A stretch of DNA of 64,000 bases from Echinococcus granulosus (taxonomy: Eukaryota > Platyhelminthes > Cestoda > Cyclophyllidea > Taeniidae). Made by a program: the position numbers and the translations under genes. The notes under the pieces were generated by a model, which was not told the DNA's origin, did not search any database, and saw only the letters and a list, made by a program, of their open reading frames with translations. The DNA lies in the NCBI RefSeq assembly GCF_000524195.1, contig NW_020170384.1, forward strand, positions 840,998 to 904,997, given 5' to 3'. Positions 25,301-38,405 of this stretch are shown here, in pieces (within the stretch, counting starts at the first letter, position 1; each line of letters opens with the position of its first letter).

Positions 25301-28300
25301 AGGATCTCTTTTTATCGATGTTATATTCACTGGCACGAATACTAACTGCGGTAGTGTATTGTACGCCCGTGGAGCCGCACCAAGGGAGAGGGAAATCAAA
25401 GCCGACACTGGAACAGAAACGGTGCTTTAGTTATCTAAACACCCCGGTTGGAAGACCTTTTTTATGTGCATGACTAAACATGGCTGTTTGTGCGACCAAG
25501 GCACCTATCAGGTTTCTGTTCATGCGTGCAGTCGCCCCTGTCTTATCGGCCATTTGGGTTTGGTTGACTGCCTTGGGCGTCGTCCGCGGCCTACGGGTCT
25601 GTGTGCTCATGCCGCACACACGTGGTGTCGACGTGGTGAAAATGTTTGACTTAGTCTTTAGCCAACCACCTTCTCTTCCATTAGATGTAAATGCCATCGC
25701 AAAGTGTAGGGGAGTATTTTATGGGCCCAAAACTAACCATCTGTTGGGCAATAATTTTCCTTTACGAAAATCGGCCTGCTATTATGAAACGCGATAGAGC
25801 TTGTCTACCGGGTTTATTCTAAAGCATTTTTGCAAAGTATATGCACCAAAATCTTTTTTTTTTGATGGTAAGCATCTCTGCGACAACTTTTCATTTCCAA
25901 TAGTTAAGGATTAGTGACTATTCGCCGGCATGTCGTAGAGGCTTGAGTAATTCCATCAGTCAGAAGTACAGCGGTCTCTACTGTCAAAATAAAGAAAATG
26001 AAGCCATTTGGCAAAGTTTATATGCATTGGCGAGTTTAACTAATTGTCTCTAATAGCGTAAAAATAGTTAGCTATACTACATAAAAATACTCTGGTAAAA
26101 TATTTATTAACAAATCAAATCAAACCCTTATATTGTAAAATACTGCTCACTTTACTTTACACGTACTATGTGATAATACACTATTCCACTGTAGGCCTTA
26201 CTGACACCAAAATTTAGAAAATGGTTTGGATTGATAAACGGACGGTCTTATTTTGACTATCTATGTGAACAACTCGGTGGTGTAAGCATTAATATACAGC
26301 AGTCTCGCTAATCGTGACAAAGATGTCCAAAACACTGATCCTCAGTAACCTGCGACTTATCCTCGAATGTGGTTCTGATGCAACGGAATTACCCAAAACT
26401 TCCCCATGCGATCGCACAGCCACCCGCAAAGGTCGCGTTGTTGGTCCAATCCCGATGGCGAAGTTAGCAGGATTACCTGACACGCTAATTGACGTTCTAA
26501 ATACATTCGGCAAAGAATAGAGGAGTTTATACACCTTCAAAAGTCTTTTTCCACTGTTACCATTTTTCTGAAAATCACTTGAATGAGTTTTTAAACAAAC
26601 TAATATAGAATTGCTGCACAAATTTTGGTATTTAAGTAAAGCAGTTTCATTTCACCAAAAACTAGTTTGCCGCCTGCGAAGCTCCCCAACCGTCTCTTAA
26701 AGCGCAGTCAAAATCCCGCGTCTATTGTGAACAGGCTTGCGTACCGCTAACATGGTAATCGAAATCCCGGGAGGGTGGGAGGGTCCACACAATGCAGTTT
26801 ATCAAAATCAGATATTTTAGTGCACCTGAACCAGGTGTATTTCAACGTATTGTTGTTAAGATGGAGGCAATCCTGCCTATTTTTTTCTCCACCATAAATA
26901 TGCGAAATAAAGCATAGATTCAAGGTAGGAGAGGTGTTTACGAATTTACCATTCTATCCAATGCATCGAACCGGTTAGACGCGAATGTGTGGTGTGCACA
27001 CCTACAACCCACGTCTTAGTTCCCAGGGAGAGGCGCGACGATAGGTAGGAAAGAAGCAAGGTGAATTTCCGTGTCTTCCCTCCCGTCAGGTGCGCACGCT
27101 CGCAAGCTAGTGCGTGCAAGGCAAGTTTCGAGTTTCAGGCCAGCAAGCTGACTAACCACCTATCTCCCTCCTCCTACCTTCAATTCGTCCACCGCATTGG
27201 TTGAAATTAATCATCGATCACCTCCTCCGCCTTCTCTACCAACACTACACTACAATCTTTCTCTCCACCCACTTCTTGCGATGCGAGTTCGTGTTGGCGC
27301 GCCTGTGTGCCCACCTGAGTCCACTCGACATCGAGCGCATGTGCATGATGGCCTCCTTTTAATGACGAATGCTGGAGAGAGAGAACTGTGTACACAGTCT
27401 CTGTCAGGGACTTCGTTTTCACCTGTGTCTTATGACGTGACTGAATAGGTTCGGATTAAGAGTAAATCAGCTACTGCAGAGCAAAAGTTTCCCTTGTTCC
27501 ACTGCGACTCCAGCTGACATTAACTTTCACCAATTCAGCTGCTGCTCAAACGCTAGCAAATGTAATTTTTCTTAAATCCTCAGTACCCAAAATCAATTTT
27601 ATGAATCAAATTTTAACTAGTCTGTATGTATCACAATATAATGCAACCAGGTATCGTCCAATGATAATGGATACACACCATGTCTATGACCACGGGGTTA
27701 GTCGATAAAACCGGAAAGCTGCACATGTGATTCTGGTAGCGACGGTGTTAGGCAGAGACACTAGTATCAACGATCAGAAACTGTGAAATTTATTTTCCTT
27801 ATGGCCACTTAAAAGGTAATTTCTGTTAAAATGGATCCGCGATAAGTGTAGGGGTGCGTAAGTGTCCATTTTTCAACAGGTTTTGATGGGGGTGTTCAGT
27901 AATTTCATCCCATTACTGTCAATGGCGCTGCTTAGGTTCCTACAGCTGCCTTTAATGGGATGGTGGATCATTCCTGTTTCCTACGCAAAGAATGTCAAAA
28001 GTGGTTATGGATGCCTTGTATGAAAGTGGTGCGAAATGATAAGAGCTGTTTTGCCTAGAAGGAAGTACCCTTCCGATATTTGCATACCCAGGTGAGTCAG
28101 TGGGGGCATTAGACTCATCGTATGTTGGCTGAACTTTGACCTTAGACATAAGGAATTTTAACTGGAAAATCAATCATTTGTCAAATTTTAGCATGTCTTT
28201 AGGTCACCTTGTAGAGGTTTGAATGTTATTTTGGCGAGGTTTAGCGTTTTATCCGCCCCAGTAATCACTAAGGTAGTCTTGGAAATTGGTTTTGGACTAT

Positions 28301-29634
28301 ATCATTTCTAAGCGAAAAAAGGCCTATGCTAGGTCAAGATTTTCCTATGTTGATTAGTGTTAATCTAACCATCAAAGCGGAAGAGATTATGCCGTGACGA
28401 TTGGGAAGTTGAAGACGCACCTATACTTAACACTTTAATCTATCTGTGCTGCGGCACTAAGCTAAACCTGACCTTTTAAATTGAGGTCCATTAATTATAA
28501 TGCATTGAGGATGGTTAGGCCACCACGAGTCTTGCTGCGTCGGTCAATGCTAAGTGTACATTGGGCACTGCATTCAAAACGTTACCCTCTCACAGCCTAA
28601 ATAGTCCCCTGGGAAAACGAGACATTGTGAATTGAAGAACACCTACTCTCGTATTCAATTGAGTCGAGGATGAAATGGTGAAATCCTTTTTTAATTTTAG
28701 CTGCAAAGCAAAAGTCCTGTTTACATAAACTAGCTGGGTTTTGTGAGTATCGAACTGAATGAACATTTTAGTTGTTGATTTTTTAAACGAATGGGAAATA
28801 ACACCCAATTCACATTCATGTTTACCATCCATGTAATATGTTTTGATCACTAAATATGTTTTCAGCGTCATGAGAGTTTCCTGAAGACAAAGGAAGGCAT
28901 AATATTCGGGTAGAATATGCACTGTAGACGTAGAGAAGGGGTTGGTGTTACTAGCATGGCTCAAAGATTAGGCTGCGCTGCAGAAGTACAATGGCGGAGT
29001 CCCTAAGTGGCCCATTACCAAAGCGCAGTATATGTTACAGGGTATGGTATTGCGCGTAGACAATTGCAAATAATAGGAGCTTTGGTGGACAACTAGTTTG
29101 GAACATTAGCAATCTGAATTAAATCAACCTATGTTGTCCAGCGGTCCTGCGTTACACCACTCCTGACGAATACCCGAGTCTCCCAGAGCTCCAGCATCAG
29201 CAACGTTATCCTATATTTATTTTTAAATAAATCAAACTTTCGGGCATTTCATCAACCAATACGCGTTTTTTAGTAGTTTGATGTGAAGCGTAAAATACCA
29301 AATGCTTCCCAACTTTAGATTTAATCGGATGCAGTATCGAAGGCCACTTTGTAATTCGAAATCTAGGTACTGGAATCCACCAAATGTCAAATATTACTTT
29401 ATTTAGAAACATGATGTGTGAGACAACTGTTAAGTTGCCTGCTTGACCTTTCTTCATGGGCATTACTTAACCGTGTTTGCAGACTACCCTTAATTTCCTT
29501 TATGGCATATTTGACAACGAGGCACTGAGTGAACAAACCAGGTGATTGGAAGGCGTGCAACGATCAATAAGGCAACTTCCACCCGACCATGGAGGGGCGT
29601 CAGTCCTTGTCCTTGAAGTCGTGCTGAGGTGGAA
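19361..29634. other. Long intergenic stretch, no supported gene
   Basis: About 10 kb without an exon that can be tied to a protein family. The longest ORF is 160 codons on the minus strand at 24298-24780, with a hydrophobic middle but no recognised domain and no clear splice or polyadenylation context. Another of 124 codons lies at 28590-28964 on the minus strand. A GC-richer patch at about 25.45-25.70 kb is open on both strands, and 26.70-27.45 kb is also GC-richer. Both could be remnants of exons or mobile DNA, but nothing in them was identified. Confidence 0.35.
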
Positions 29635-30042
29635 ATGGCTTTACTCGGGCTCATTGCTCAATGCACTGCCTTAATGCTCATTTGGGTGGGAATGAGCATG
29701 TCTAACTGGCTTTGTGGCAACATGCTTGCAGGCTGCACCGGAGACAAGTACGAAACTCCTCACTACTTGCTATTGGCAGGCACCATTTGCATTACCATTG
29801 CGGTGGGATTCGAATTTCTGACACGTTTCTGCAGCTTTTGGAAGATTTGTAATTTAAGTAAAGTGGTCGCTCAGCTAGGTGGGACTGGTTTGATGCTGAT
29901 TGGACTTATTCTGTATTACACTTACAATTCGAAGGAAGCGTCCGGTTTTATGACAACAATGGGATCGACAGTTTTTATATATTCGGCGATACTTGGAATA
30001 ATCAGTTTGTCATTTTCAATGACAACTGTGCCTGGCAGTTGA
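29635..30042 (+). CDS. Small four-transmembrane (claudin-like topology) protein, paralogue 1
   Basis: Single-exon gene of 135 aa. The first ATG at 29635 is preferred; the frame is open two codons further upstream but begins there with GTG. Four hydrophobic segments are visible at about 4-23, 45-64, 78-98 and 107-127. The first extracellular loop starts with W25-x-C27-G28-x5-C34-T. That pattern and its spacing are shared exactly with the gene at 34.4 kb, which is why the two are taken as paralogues. Topology and a Trp/Cys motif in loop 1 recall the claudin/PMP22 superfamily, but the full claudin W-GLW-C-C signature is absent. The protein probably lies in the plasma membrane; its function is unknown. 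An AATAAA follows 130 bases after the stop. Confidence 0.75.
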   Translation: MALLGLIAQCTALMLIWVGMSMSNWLCGNMLAGCTGDKYETPHYLLLAGTICITIAVGFEFLTRFCSFWKICNLSKVVAQLGGTGLMLIGLILYYTYNSKEASGFMTTMGSTVFIYSAILGIISLSFSMTTVPGS

Positions 30043-30171
30043 GTGGCGACCCTATTGCCTTTAACTGGTTTTCACTAAAACCTTTCAAACTGCTTGACTC
30101 TAAAGTTTCATCCTTGTCACTTTATGCTCATGGTATTGCAAGAGGTTTCAACCTGCTATCCCTTAAATAGG

Positions 30172-30177
30172 AATAAA
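30172..30177 (+). terminator. Polyadenylation signal of four-TM gene 1
   Basis: AATAAA followed directly by ATAAAG, 130 bases after the stop codon at 30042, a usual distance for a short 3' UTR. Confidence 0.6.
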
Positions 30178-33100
30178 ATAAAGTCTAAACCATGATTAAA
30201 TTCATATTATTTGTCTACTTACCGAGGGAGAAGGACCCTTGCCCTTAAAACGCAGAAAATTTGGTGAAGAATAAGTGTAGAAAAGCGCAAAGGGTGATGC
30301 TAAAGAGTCAAATGCTGCTATCCGTCATTCCCACAAAATCTTATGCTTGAATGTTAATTGAATGGGGGAGTGGTTTTGCACATGAATCTGACTGTGGCTA
30401 GAAAGGTAGATTATGTCCTCGATTGGAAGTAGAGTGTCTCACTAATGTTTAGTTATACAACGAGGTCTCCCATTTTGTAAAATAATATGCCTACATCTGT
30501 AGATAACCAAGAATCAGCGGCTTCAAAAACTTTTAATTCTAGTTCCAAATTTAAACTTTAAACATTATTACGATTTGTCTATTTTTTGAGATACTTTTAG
30601 TAATCATTTCACTAATATCTTTGAGAGTTAGGGAGTACGTAAGGATTGTGTAAGCCTGACTAAGAAGGAGCAGAATGGATTTACGCAAGGTGTTCGCATA
30701 CAAAGTGCTGCTGTAAAAGCTATTTTACCGAGTGACTGAAAATGCCACATTTTGATTATTAGCAGTGTCATGCGCTAAAACTCTCTGGATATTTTTATTC
30801 TAGCATGGTTTTTCATGTGATTTTACTGGAATCCTTCAAGCTCAAGCGCACCTGACATGGCACCGTGTGAATTTTTAACAGATACCTCAGCCGAAATGCC
30901 GCTTTTTGGTCATCGTTTCGAATCAAGGCAAAAGTGGTACCACTCACGTGTTCTGAGGAGCATGGTAATGACCGCAATACGAGGAGTCATCGCTGTTACT
31001 CCATGCCTCGTTTTTGATGCTTAAAGTCCATCGCAGAAGGAATCTTACTGAATTCAGCTTTACATTTACACTGTAACAGTAAAGTCCCCCCAATGGGTAA
31101 ATCATTTCACTATTAGTGTGGTAATCGAGGCAATTATTATTAAATCCATGACAAACAGTTACATGGTCACACAGTTATAATGATTTGTGTCTGTTCAATT
31201 ACCTTCATGAGAACAGTCGTTCTGTATTTCTAATGAGCACAATATTCAGCTTATTGCCACCTTAGAAGTTATCAGAGAAATTCTACCTTACCTCTGGCTT
31301 TAAAATAAGATTGTTCAAGGCAAACGATGCCGATTTTGAGCGGTACAAGTTGATAGGACTTATTCTTTGACCATATCACTGCGTGTACAGAAACACCCAT
31401 AATTATTTAGGAGGAAATACGGGAAGAAAAGGACTATCAATCAAAATAGCGCATTAATCTTGCATATCCTGAGTGCTCTTCAGGGGCAAGGCAAAATAAG
31501 TAGGGAAAGCAACGGATCTGTCCCCCTGGTGCCCAGGCAATCTTGAGGGTACGCATTGCGCATCTGAATGCCGTTGCCTTACCAGAAGCAGAATCAATTG
31601 GCTATCCCACGATCGCTTCCAAACACCTTTGCCTATGAATAGCTGACTCTTTGGGATGGACTGCAACTTGTCAAAACTGCTTCCTTTTGTGATTTAAATA
31701 AAATATACGTTTAAAATAACAAAATAAATCTTATTCAAACAGGAACTAGTGCTTTAATGAAACTATGAGCGCTACAGTTAATGTAAGAAATGAGTATGCA
31801 GAAGCAGTTTGTCACAGGACAATTCCATCGCCCTAGCGGCTTCATAACATTTTCATGTTTACCTAGGCTGGTTGCTTTGAAACGCTTTAAAAAACATATT
31901 TTAGTTTTTCTGTGTAGGGATCTAGACAGTCTTTCAAAGCTGGAATTGTTATTTTTATCAGGAAACTAGTTGGACCATAATATACGTACTATGAAGGTAC
32001 CACTGCGACCTTACTTTGCATACACAGGTTACCTTAATCGAGTTGGATGCGAAGCTAACAACGGTACATGCACCTGGAAAAATGGAAAGTTTATTATATT
32101 GGTCTATTCAGTTCTCACCTGACTTCCTAATCAAAATGAACAGCGTTTTAGGTAATTTTTAACATGACATGACATGCTCTCGTGATGCAGTGAATGCTGC
32201 CACTGTGGCGTTTCATTTGCTGTTTTAAATGCACGATTCCGTGGGTTGTGTCATGTACGATTATTTAAATCCACAACATTCTAACGTCCAAGAGATGGAG
32301 AACAATAGAGAAGTCTAGATGAGGTGTTTGTTAAATAATACTTGGCTTTTTGGATGTTAGGTAAAAGGAGCTATAAAAATGAAGGAAGTTTGCGCAAGAA
32401 TTAGAAAAGTTGAACTCTTCTATCTCCACTCCAGTTTTTACATCGACTACTTTCCATAATGCCGTTTGTCCAACCATTGCTTAAACCATATTCCCATAGC
32501 ACCCAGCGTTCTCAATTTCATTTCTACCACAAAGCTGGCGCAAAAACTTGTTGCTGTTTCCCATTAGCACTAATCATAACCTCGATTTGCAACTAACTTC
32601 ATGCACTCAACTAGCAAGAGCTGGTTGTTACTATCAAAATCAAATAAAACCACTGCAGCTGAACCGCTAAATTTACAGAGGGTCATGTTTATCAGCGCAC
32701 CAGAGGACATATGATCAAATAAAATACATAAAACAAGTTCCCGGAATCAAAATGCTATCCCTTTATTTCTCTGTGTCCAACTGCGTGTAACAGTGACGTT
32801 GCGCCTTCAAAATGTACCACAAATATGGGGAATTTTTTGGGGTGAGGGAGAGAATAAATAGAATGCACTTCTGAAAAGTTGGTGCAATCAGCCTTTCAAT
32901 TGTGCTAGACAGACGAAAAATCTATTGCTGTATTATTCTTAAGGCTGCCTTCAAGAGAAATTTGTTAGGGCCTCTGACGGTAGTGTGTGGACTTGTCAAG
33001 TCGATTTCACCTCTGCGGGGGTTGCAATAATCCTCCCCACTTTGGGTTCGACTGAAACCCATTGCAAAAAGTTGATTATATCAAATTAAGCTACGCGTTG

Positions 33101-34358
33101 GCATTACTGAGGATATTTTAACAAAGTTTTTGTTAAAAACTACATCCTTCCTAAGGCAGCAATAGCTATGAGAGTTCCATGGAAAACCCATGATTTTTTT
33201 AAATTTTGATGACATAATAATTGGGTGGTAGCATTGCAATTTGTAAAAACTTGGGTGTGAAGAGGAACAGCCTGTTCTACCACGAATTTTGAAGCGCTCT
33301 GGGAACTGATTAGCTGCCACTTTCTGTGATGAAAATATTACCACACTTCAAAAAATTCCAGTCCAGCGCCTCTGGCTTTCAATCCCTCCACAATGGCCTT
33401 ACAACAAGGGTTTTTCTGGAACCTTTCACGGCAGGGGTTATTGTACTTCGCATTTCCTCATCGGACTGTTAAAATCAAATAGTGATTTGGTCAAAATGCA
33501 ATTTACCGACCAACGTTGTCTCCCCATTTTATTATTCTCGATTAACCTTAGGGGTCATTGTGAGCAATTAAAAAGCAATAATTTTAACTATACGTGAGTT
33601 CGCCTGTGCCGGAATTAGTATTTGAAGACTTGCAATTTAAAGCCGTAGCGTCCATTGTGATAAACCCATTTGAGTCAACAAAACCCTCTCCATTGCTGCC
33701 CATTGTTTGCTAATGCATCCCTTCCTTATTTTCATGGCACTAAATCACAGCTTCTAACTGACCCTGTAAATGTGAATGAGAGTGAAAAACCAAATTTATC
33801 TCAAATTATAGACTGCTGTAAGCCGAGCCGTTGGGGCCGCTTCATGCACCAACTTCAATCCCTTCTTTCAGCTATAACCCCACTTTATTAATTCATTCTC
33901 GAAAATTCTTTTTAAAATTTTAAGCAATTTCTTTTATGGAGGAAATACTCGGGACTTCTGAGTACTTTTGCATTCAATCCATAAGTGGCTATTGCCCCGC
34001 AACTTCTTATTAATTACTTAGGTACCCAACCTTATAATCAGCATGCATAATTTTGTCGAACGTTCATATTTGGACTTTTACTGAAAGGCCGTGTAACGGA
34101 AATGAGGGAAAAGAGAAGATAACGCTAGTTTTTTATGAGCCAAAAATCCCTTTCAGGATCAATTCGACTCCTGTTAAGGCAAACTTGTGAAATTGTTTTG
34201 TGGGTGTCAGTAGATGCAAGCATAGGTGCGCATATGGGAAAAAGCGGTACTGCGGAATGGAAGAACTTTAAGGAAATCAGTAAGCGGGAGAGATGTTAGT
34301 CAGTATCATACAAGGAAATAGTAATGGATGTAACGGAATCACTTCATTTACCCTGGCA
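30178..34358. other. Spacer between the two four-TM genes
   Basis: About 4.2 kb between the convergent paralogues. No exon, RNA gene or repeat copy was recognised. ORFs are short (87 codons at most) and show no family likeness. No decayed third copy of the four-TM gene was seen. Confidence 0.4.
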
Positions 34359-34811
34359 TTAGCGACATTCGTTAATCCGTACACCAGCACTGTAGCTGTT
34401 GCAGCACCTCCCGTAGAGCAGTGCCATCAGCGACAGCTGCACCGCAAATATCGACCCGCAAGTGGCGATGAAGTAGGACCAGGAGCCAGAAATCTCCACA
34501 GTGTAGAGGATGACCGCTGCAAGGGTGAGTAGAGAACCGATGTAAAGGAGAGCCAGTCTCACACCTCTCTCGACACCGGAGCGAGTGTCAGAGCAGAGGT
34601 GGATGAAGTCGATAATGCAGACCACGGCAAGCATAGTGATTCCGATCACCAGGCAACAGGTCACCGCCAACATGACATCCCGTTTGGAGGCTCCTTCCTG
34701 AGTGCACCTCTCAAAGAGACTGCCACAATGCCAATGAGGCAGGACCAGAGCAACGCAGAGGGCTGCCAGAGAGAGAACAAGAATGGACAGTTGGAGGTGT
34801 TTCAGTCCCAT
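34359..34811 (-). CDS. Small four-transmembrane (claudin-like topology) protein, paralogue 2
   Basis: Single-exon gene of 150 aa starting MGLKHLQLSILVLSL. This ATG at 34811 was chosen because it places the first membrane segment at the N-terminus, as in paralogue 1. The frame stays open upstream, with another ATG at 34895 (MPPYWLMGSTH), so a longer form is possible. Membrane segments are about 7-26, 46-68, 83-104 and 111-135. Loop 1 begins W27-x-C29-G30-x5-C36-T, the same spacing as the gene at 29.6 kb. The second and third segments are joined by a short charged loop (CSDTRSGVERG). Codon use is clearly coding-like and GC-rich at third positions compared with the flanks. It is probably a plasma-membrane protein of a lineage-specific family, function unknown. 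Confidence 0.78.
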   Translation of the reverse strand: MGLKHLQLSILVLSLAALCVALVLPHWHCGSLFERCTQEGASKRDVMLAVTCCLVIGITMLAVVCIIDFIHLCSDTRSGVERGVRLALLYIGSLLTLAAVILYTVEISGSWSYFIATCGSIFAVQLSLMALLYGRCCNSYSAGVRINECR

Positions 34812-37800
34812 GCCTTCACAGCTCTTTGAATTTACTCGCAGGAGAGATAAGTGTGCGTATGCGTGTGTGCTGCCCATAAGCCAATAAGGAGGCATGGCGG
34901 TGGTAGTGGTCTCCGCAACCAATCAGGTGCCAGCTCTGCGACACAGGGCATTCTATATCTCCTGCAGCTCCTAATGCTGTGAAATGCAAATTAATATTGC
35001 TGCTACTAGGTTGTTTATCAGTCCGTAACTGAATTTTTCCATCTCAAATGATTTTTACAGGAGGCTGATTCGTGATGGGGAAGTCAGTTTTGCCAAGGAG
35101 CGCTTCGAAGTAACTCACACGAAAATCGGCAAGATCAATGGCAGTGACTTTGGAGATATGATTTCCACGTCGAGAACTTTACCGTCTCGACTAAACCACT
35201 TGATGTGAATTCGATGAAGATCTTCAAAACAAGGAGGAGATAGTTACTATATATATCCAAACTAAGAAAGCATACTTAAATACATGGTTTCTCAGCTTTG
35301 ACACAGATTTGCAGCGCATTTGCTGAGGTGTTCTTGTGTGTTCAGTGTTTGGAAATCTGAAGGCTCGACATGTGCGCCAATCTTCACAGCTTAATTTTGC
35401 GTTGCCGCCTTGCCGCTGCAATTTGGTACCTTTGGTTGAAACTTATGATGCAATTCAGTGACTTTCAAAAAGCAAGCAATACGGTTTATGGAATATAATC
35501 TTTTTCTACCAACTGAATGTGCCATGGACAGTATCTTTTGAAATGCACTTTGAAATGCATCACAGTTTCAATGTCAATGGACCTAGTCTTTGTTCGCTTC
35601 AATACTCCTCAATTGGCTGTGTAATAATGTCATCCAAATGTTCAGATAGATTTTTGAGGATGACACTAGTACAATTCTGAATGGCTCCATGTGAACATGC
35701 AGGCGCAAGTGAAGGAAAATTTTGTTTTTAAGCCAAGAATGTATATATGCCACTTTTATTTTTAAGATTGACCATTACCCATTAAAAGGAGTTAGAATGG
35801 ATCATTCAGTGAACAATTCAGAATTTTATTATGATCGGAGAATTTTCACATCTCCACGTCTCCTTCTGATATGCTGGTGGCATGGCGCCCTAATCAGGTC
35901 ACGTGTGTCAGTAGTCTCCCAGTCATTCTATACTTTAAAAAGCCTATTTTCAGAAGGTCTGTCCTATTACATCTTCAAACATGACTCGGGTACTATAAGA
36001 AGATATTGCAGGCATAGCTCAAAAACATGGATTCCCCGTAGTTCCACAAAGTGTAAAAATTCTGATTGCGGATCACCGGAACATTTGAAATTACTTACAT
36101 GTCAAATGAAGTAAAATCTGTTTTATAGTCACTTTCTAACCACACACCTGGAATGCAGGTGAAGCTTACACAAAATATCCAGTAAATTTCTTACCACCAA
36201 TCGTTTCGCTACTTCATTCATGTAGTCTGTCCTTAAACTGATGTTATTTTATTAATAAACCGGATGAATAAATTGAGTTTATAATTTTGGGGTCCTGCAA
36301 TCTTCCTTGATTAACTCCACATTCATGCGCAGCTATGGGGTAGGGGTTGGGTCAGATGGCGGTTCTGACTGTCTTCATTTCAGCCAAGCAGGCACATATC
36401 TCCAAATTCTTATTTATTCGCCTCCAAATTCACAACCTAATTACTTTTCAGTTATGCTTAAGTAAAAATTTTTTAAAGCGCCTTCATTAATGAGCATTTA
36501 GGTTAGGTTTCATGGCAGAATCGTTGCTAATCGCCAGTCTTAATTATGGGCCGTTCGTTAAACTTAACAAGCAATTTATCACTTTTTTGCAATGAAGATT
36601 TATGCTTATTAACACACACCAGTACCACACATGAGTCACATTTAACTAAAAGGCGATAAATTAGACTGAAGAGGGAAATCGAAACAACAATCAGGGTAGC
36701 TGACTTTCCCCCAAGGCCCTAGCAATACTTTACTACTTGTGGTCTGCCGACAACTTTCATCTTTGCTCATTCAAAAAAACACATTCATTCAATGATATCG
36801 ACACATTGAATTGGCGCCGTATGCAAGATGGTATAATCTCTCCACCCTTGATTAGGAATTGTGTCGCCAGTCGAGCTGGCGATGAAGTGTTGATCCATGA
36901 TCTTGTTCAAAATCACAGAGTTACTCCGAATTAAACCTACAACTCATATCGTGAATCTGATGTTGTCTTTAGTAGTAGGAAATTCACATTCCTCGACTTC
37001 CACTTAAAACCTTCAATTTTTATGCCCCTTAGTACATACCATTTACGTATCCCCGCCTTGAACTTCTAGCCATTCCTCCTCTACGGGCCGTCGCCTTAAA
37101 AGACTTCCAGAGGCTACATTTTCTGGGTATCATTGAAGCCTTTTATAGTGTTACAACACTGACAACATGAGAAGTGGCAGCAGTTGAGAGGTGGACGCCG
37201 TATATAAACTCGTTCATGCATGTCAGAAGAGTCCTAACACCGTGATGGCAGGATCTCCGCTGGACGTGCGCGAACGTGTCGGCGCTGACGCCTCAGTCTG
37301 CGTTATAGTAGTACAAGCCCGTGGACCATCCTCCTCAAGAGTGGCGGTCTCTATCTTTTGGCAAAATAAAATCATTTCGATCAAATTTTCCTAATTAGAA
37401 TACGAAAGCTAATGCCTACCCTTTCATTCTATCATTAGTTGTTTTGAAAAATAGCTTTAAAGGTGTTTTAGTTAGGACTTGTTACTCCGAGGCAACCCTA
37501 AAAATGGGCAGATTTATGCAGCCCAGCATTTCTGTACTTACATAAGTGTGCGTTTCTTCAACAGCTATTGAAGTGACAATGTCTTTTGGTACAAAGGCTA
37601 TGCTACCGTGCATTACCCCTTTCAGCAGTTATTTTTTACAACGATTTATAAATAGTACTATTACCAAAACCAGGTTGCCATCATGTGTACCAGTGGCCAG
37701 AAGCAGACCGGTGCACATATTGTTGGACATTTCAGACACCGGTAAGCGAGGTGACAGGTCATCCTAGGACGCTTCAATCGTACTAACATCTTTCTATGGC

Positions 37801-38087
37801 AAAAGTACTTTTCGGATATTTGCTCAACGCTGGATTTTAACAAAAGACTGCACAGGAAACCTAATGCATTTTCTACACCTTAAAAGTTTATTTACAAGTT
37901 TCGCTTATACCTTAGAATTATCGTATTTGCCATTTAATTGTACTCCACAATGAATAAACTTGATGACCTCTTGATGGTGTGCATAATAGCTTTTTGGGCA
38001 AACTTTGGTCAAAAAAATACTGAGAAGCCTACTTTCTTTAAACCACCTACAGGATCCAAGCAAAACGAATGAGCCCGTATTGCTAGA
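34812..38087. other. Intergenic stretch, no supported gene
   Basis: About 3.3 kb. A 130-codon plus-strand ORF at 35722-36114 has no recognisable domain. There is a perfect 7-bp stem with a 5-base loop at 36864-36882 and an AATAAA on the minus strand at 37887-37892, which may serve the small ORF at 38.1-38.4 kb. Nothing else was recognised. Confidence 0.4.
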
Positions 38088-38405
38088 CTATCTGAAGTAG
38101 ATTCGCCTCAATATTTCCCGATAGTCTTCGCTTGTCCATTCTCGCTCATCGTTAAGATCTGCACCGGTGTAACAGCAGTGCACAATAGCGATGAAGGGCT
38201 CTGCTCCCTGGTTCATCACCTGACAGTCATAGTCGTCTGTGGCAAAGGTGGTATCATGCTCCAGGCTGAATGGAGCTTTCAGGATATCGGATCCAGCGGC
38301 TAGAGGAAATGTCAACTCACCGATTTTAGCTCGCACAAGGAAGCAAAATCCTCCTGTGAGTTTCGTCTCTAGGCTTAGAATGACAAGAAGCACTGTAAAG
38401 GTCAT
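38088..38405 (-). CDS. Possible small secreted protein, unrecognised
   Basis: An ORF of 105 codons beginning MTFTVLLVILSLETKLTGG, which reads as a signal peptide or membrane anchor, followed by about 85 mostly polar residues with two adjacent Cys (HCCYTGAD) and an acidic/aromatic C-terminus (EWTSEDYREILRRIYF). Codon use looks coding-like, with GC-rich third positions through the last 80 codons. I know no family that matches. Splice-like strings inside the first 60 bases (CTCACAG and CGGTGAGT) mean that this could instead be the last exon of a longer gene whose upstream exon was not found. An AATAAA lies about 200 bases downstream on the same strand. Confidence 0.45.
   Translation of the reverse strand: MTFTVLLVILSLETKLTGGFCFLVRAKIGELTFPLAAGSDILKAPFSLEHDTTFATDDYDCQVMNQGAEPFIAIVHCCYTGADLNDEREWTSEDYREILRRIYFR

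Noticed and set aside
28590..28964. Minus-strand ORF of 124 codons
   Set aside because: No recognisable domain and AT-rich codons throughout; not supported beyond being open.
35722..36114. Plus-strand ORF of 130 codons
   Set aside because: No family likeness, and the frame has no clear start or coding bias.
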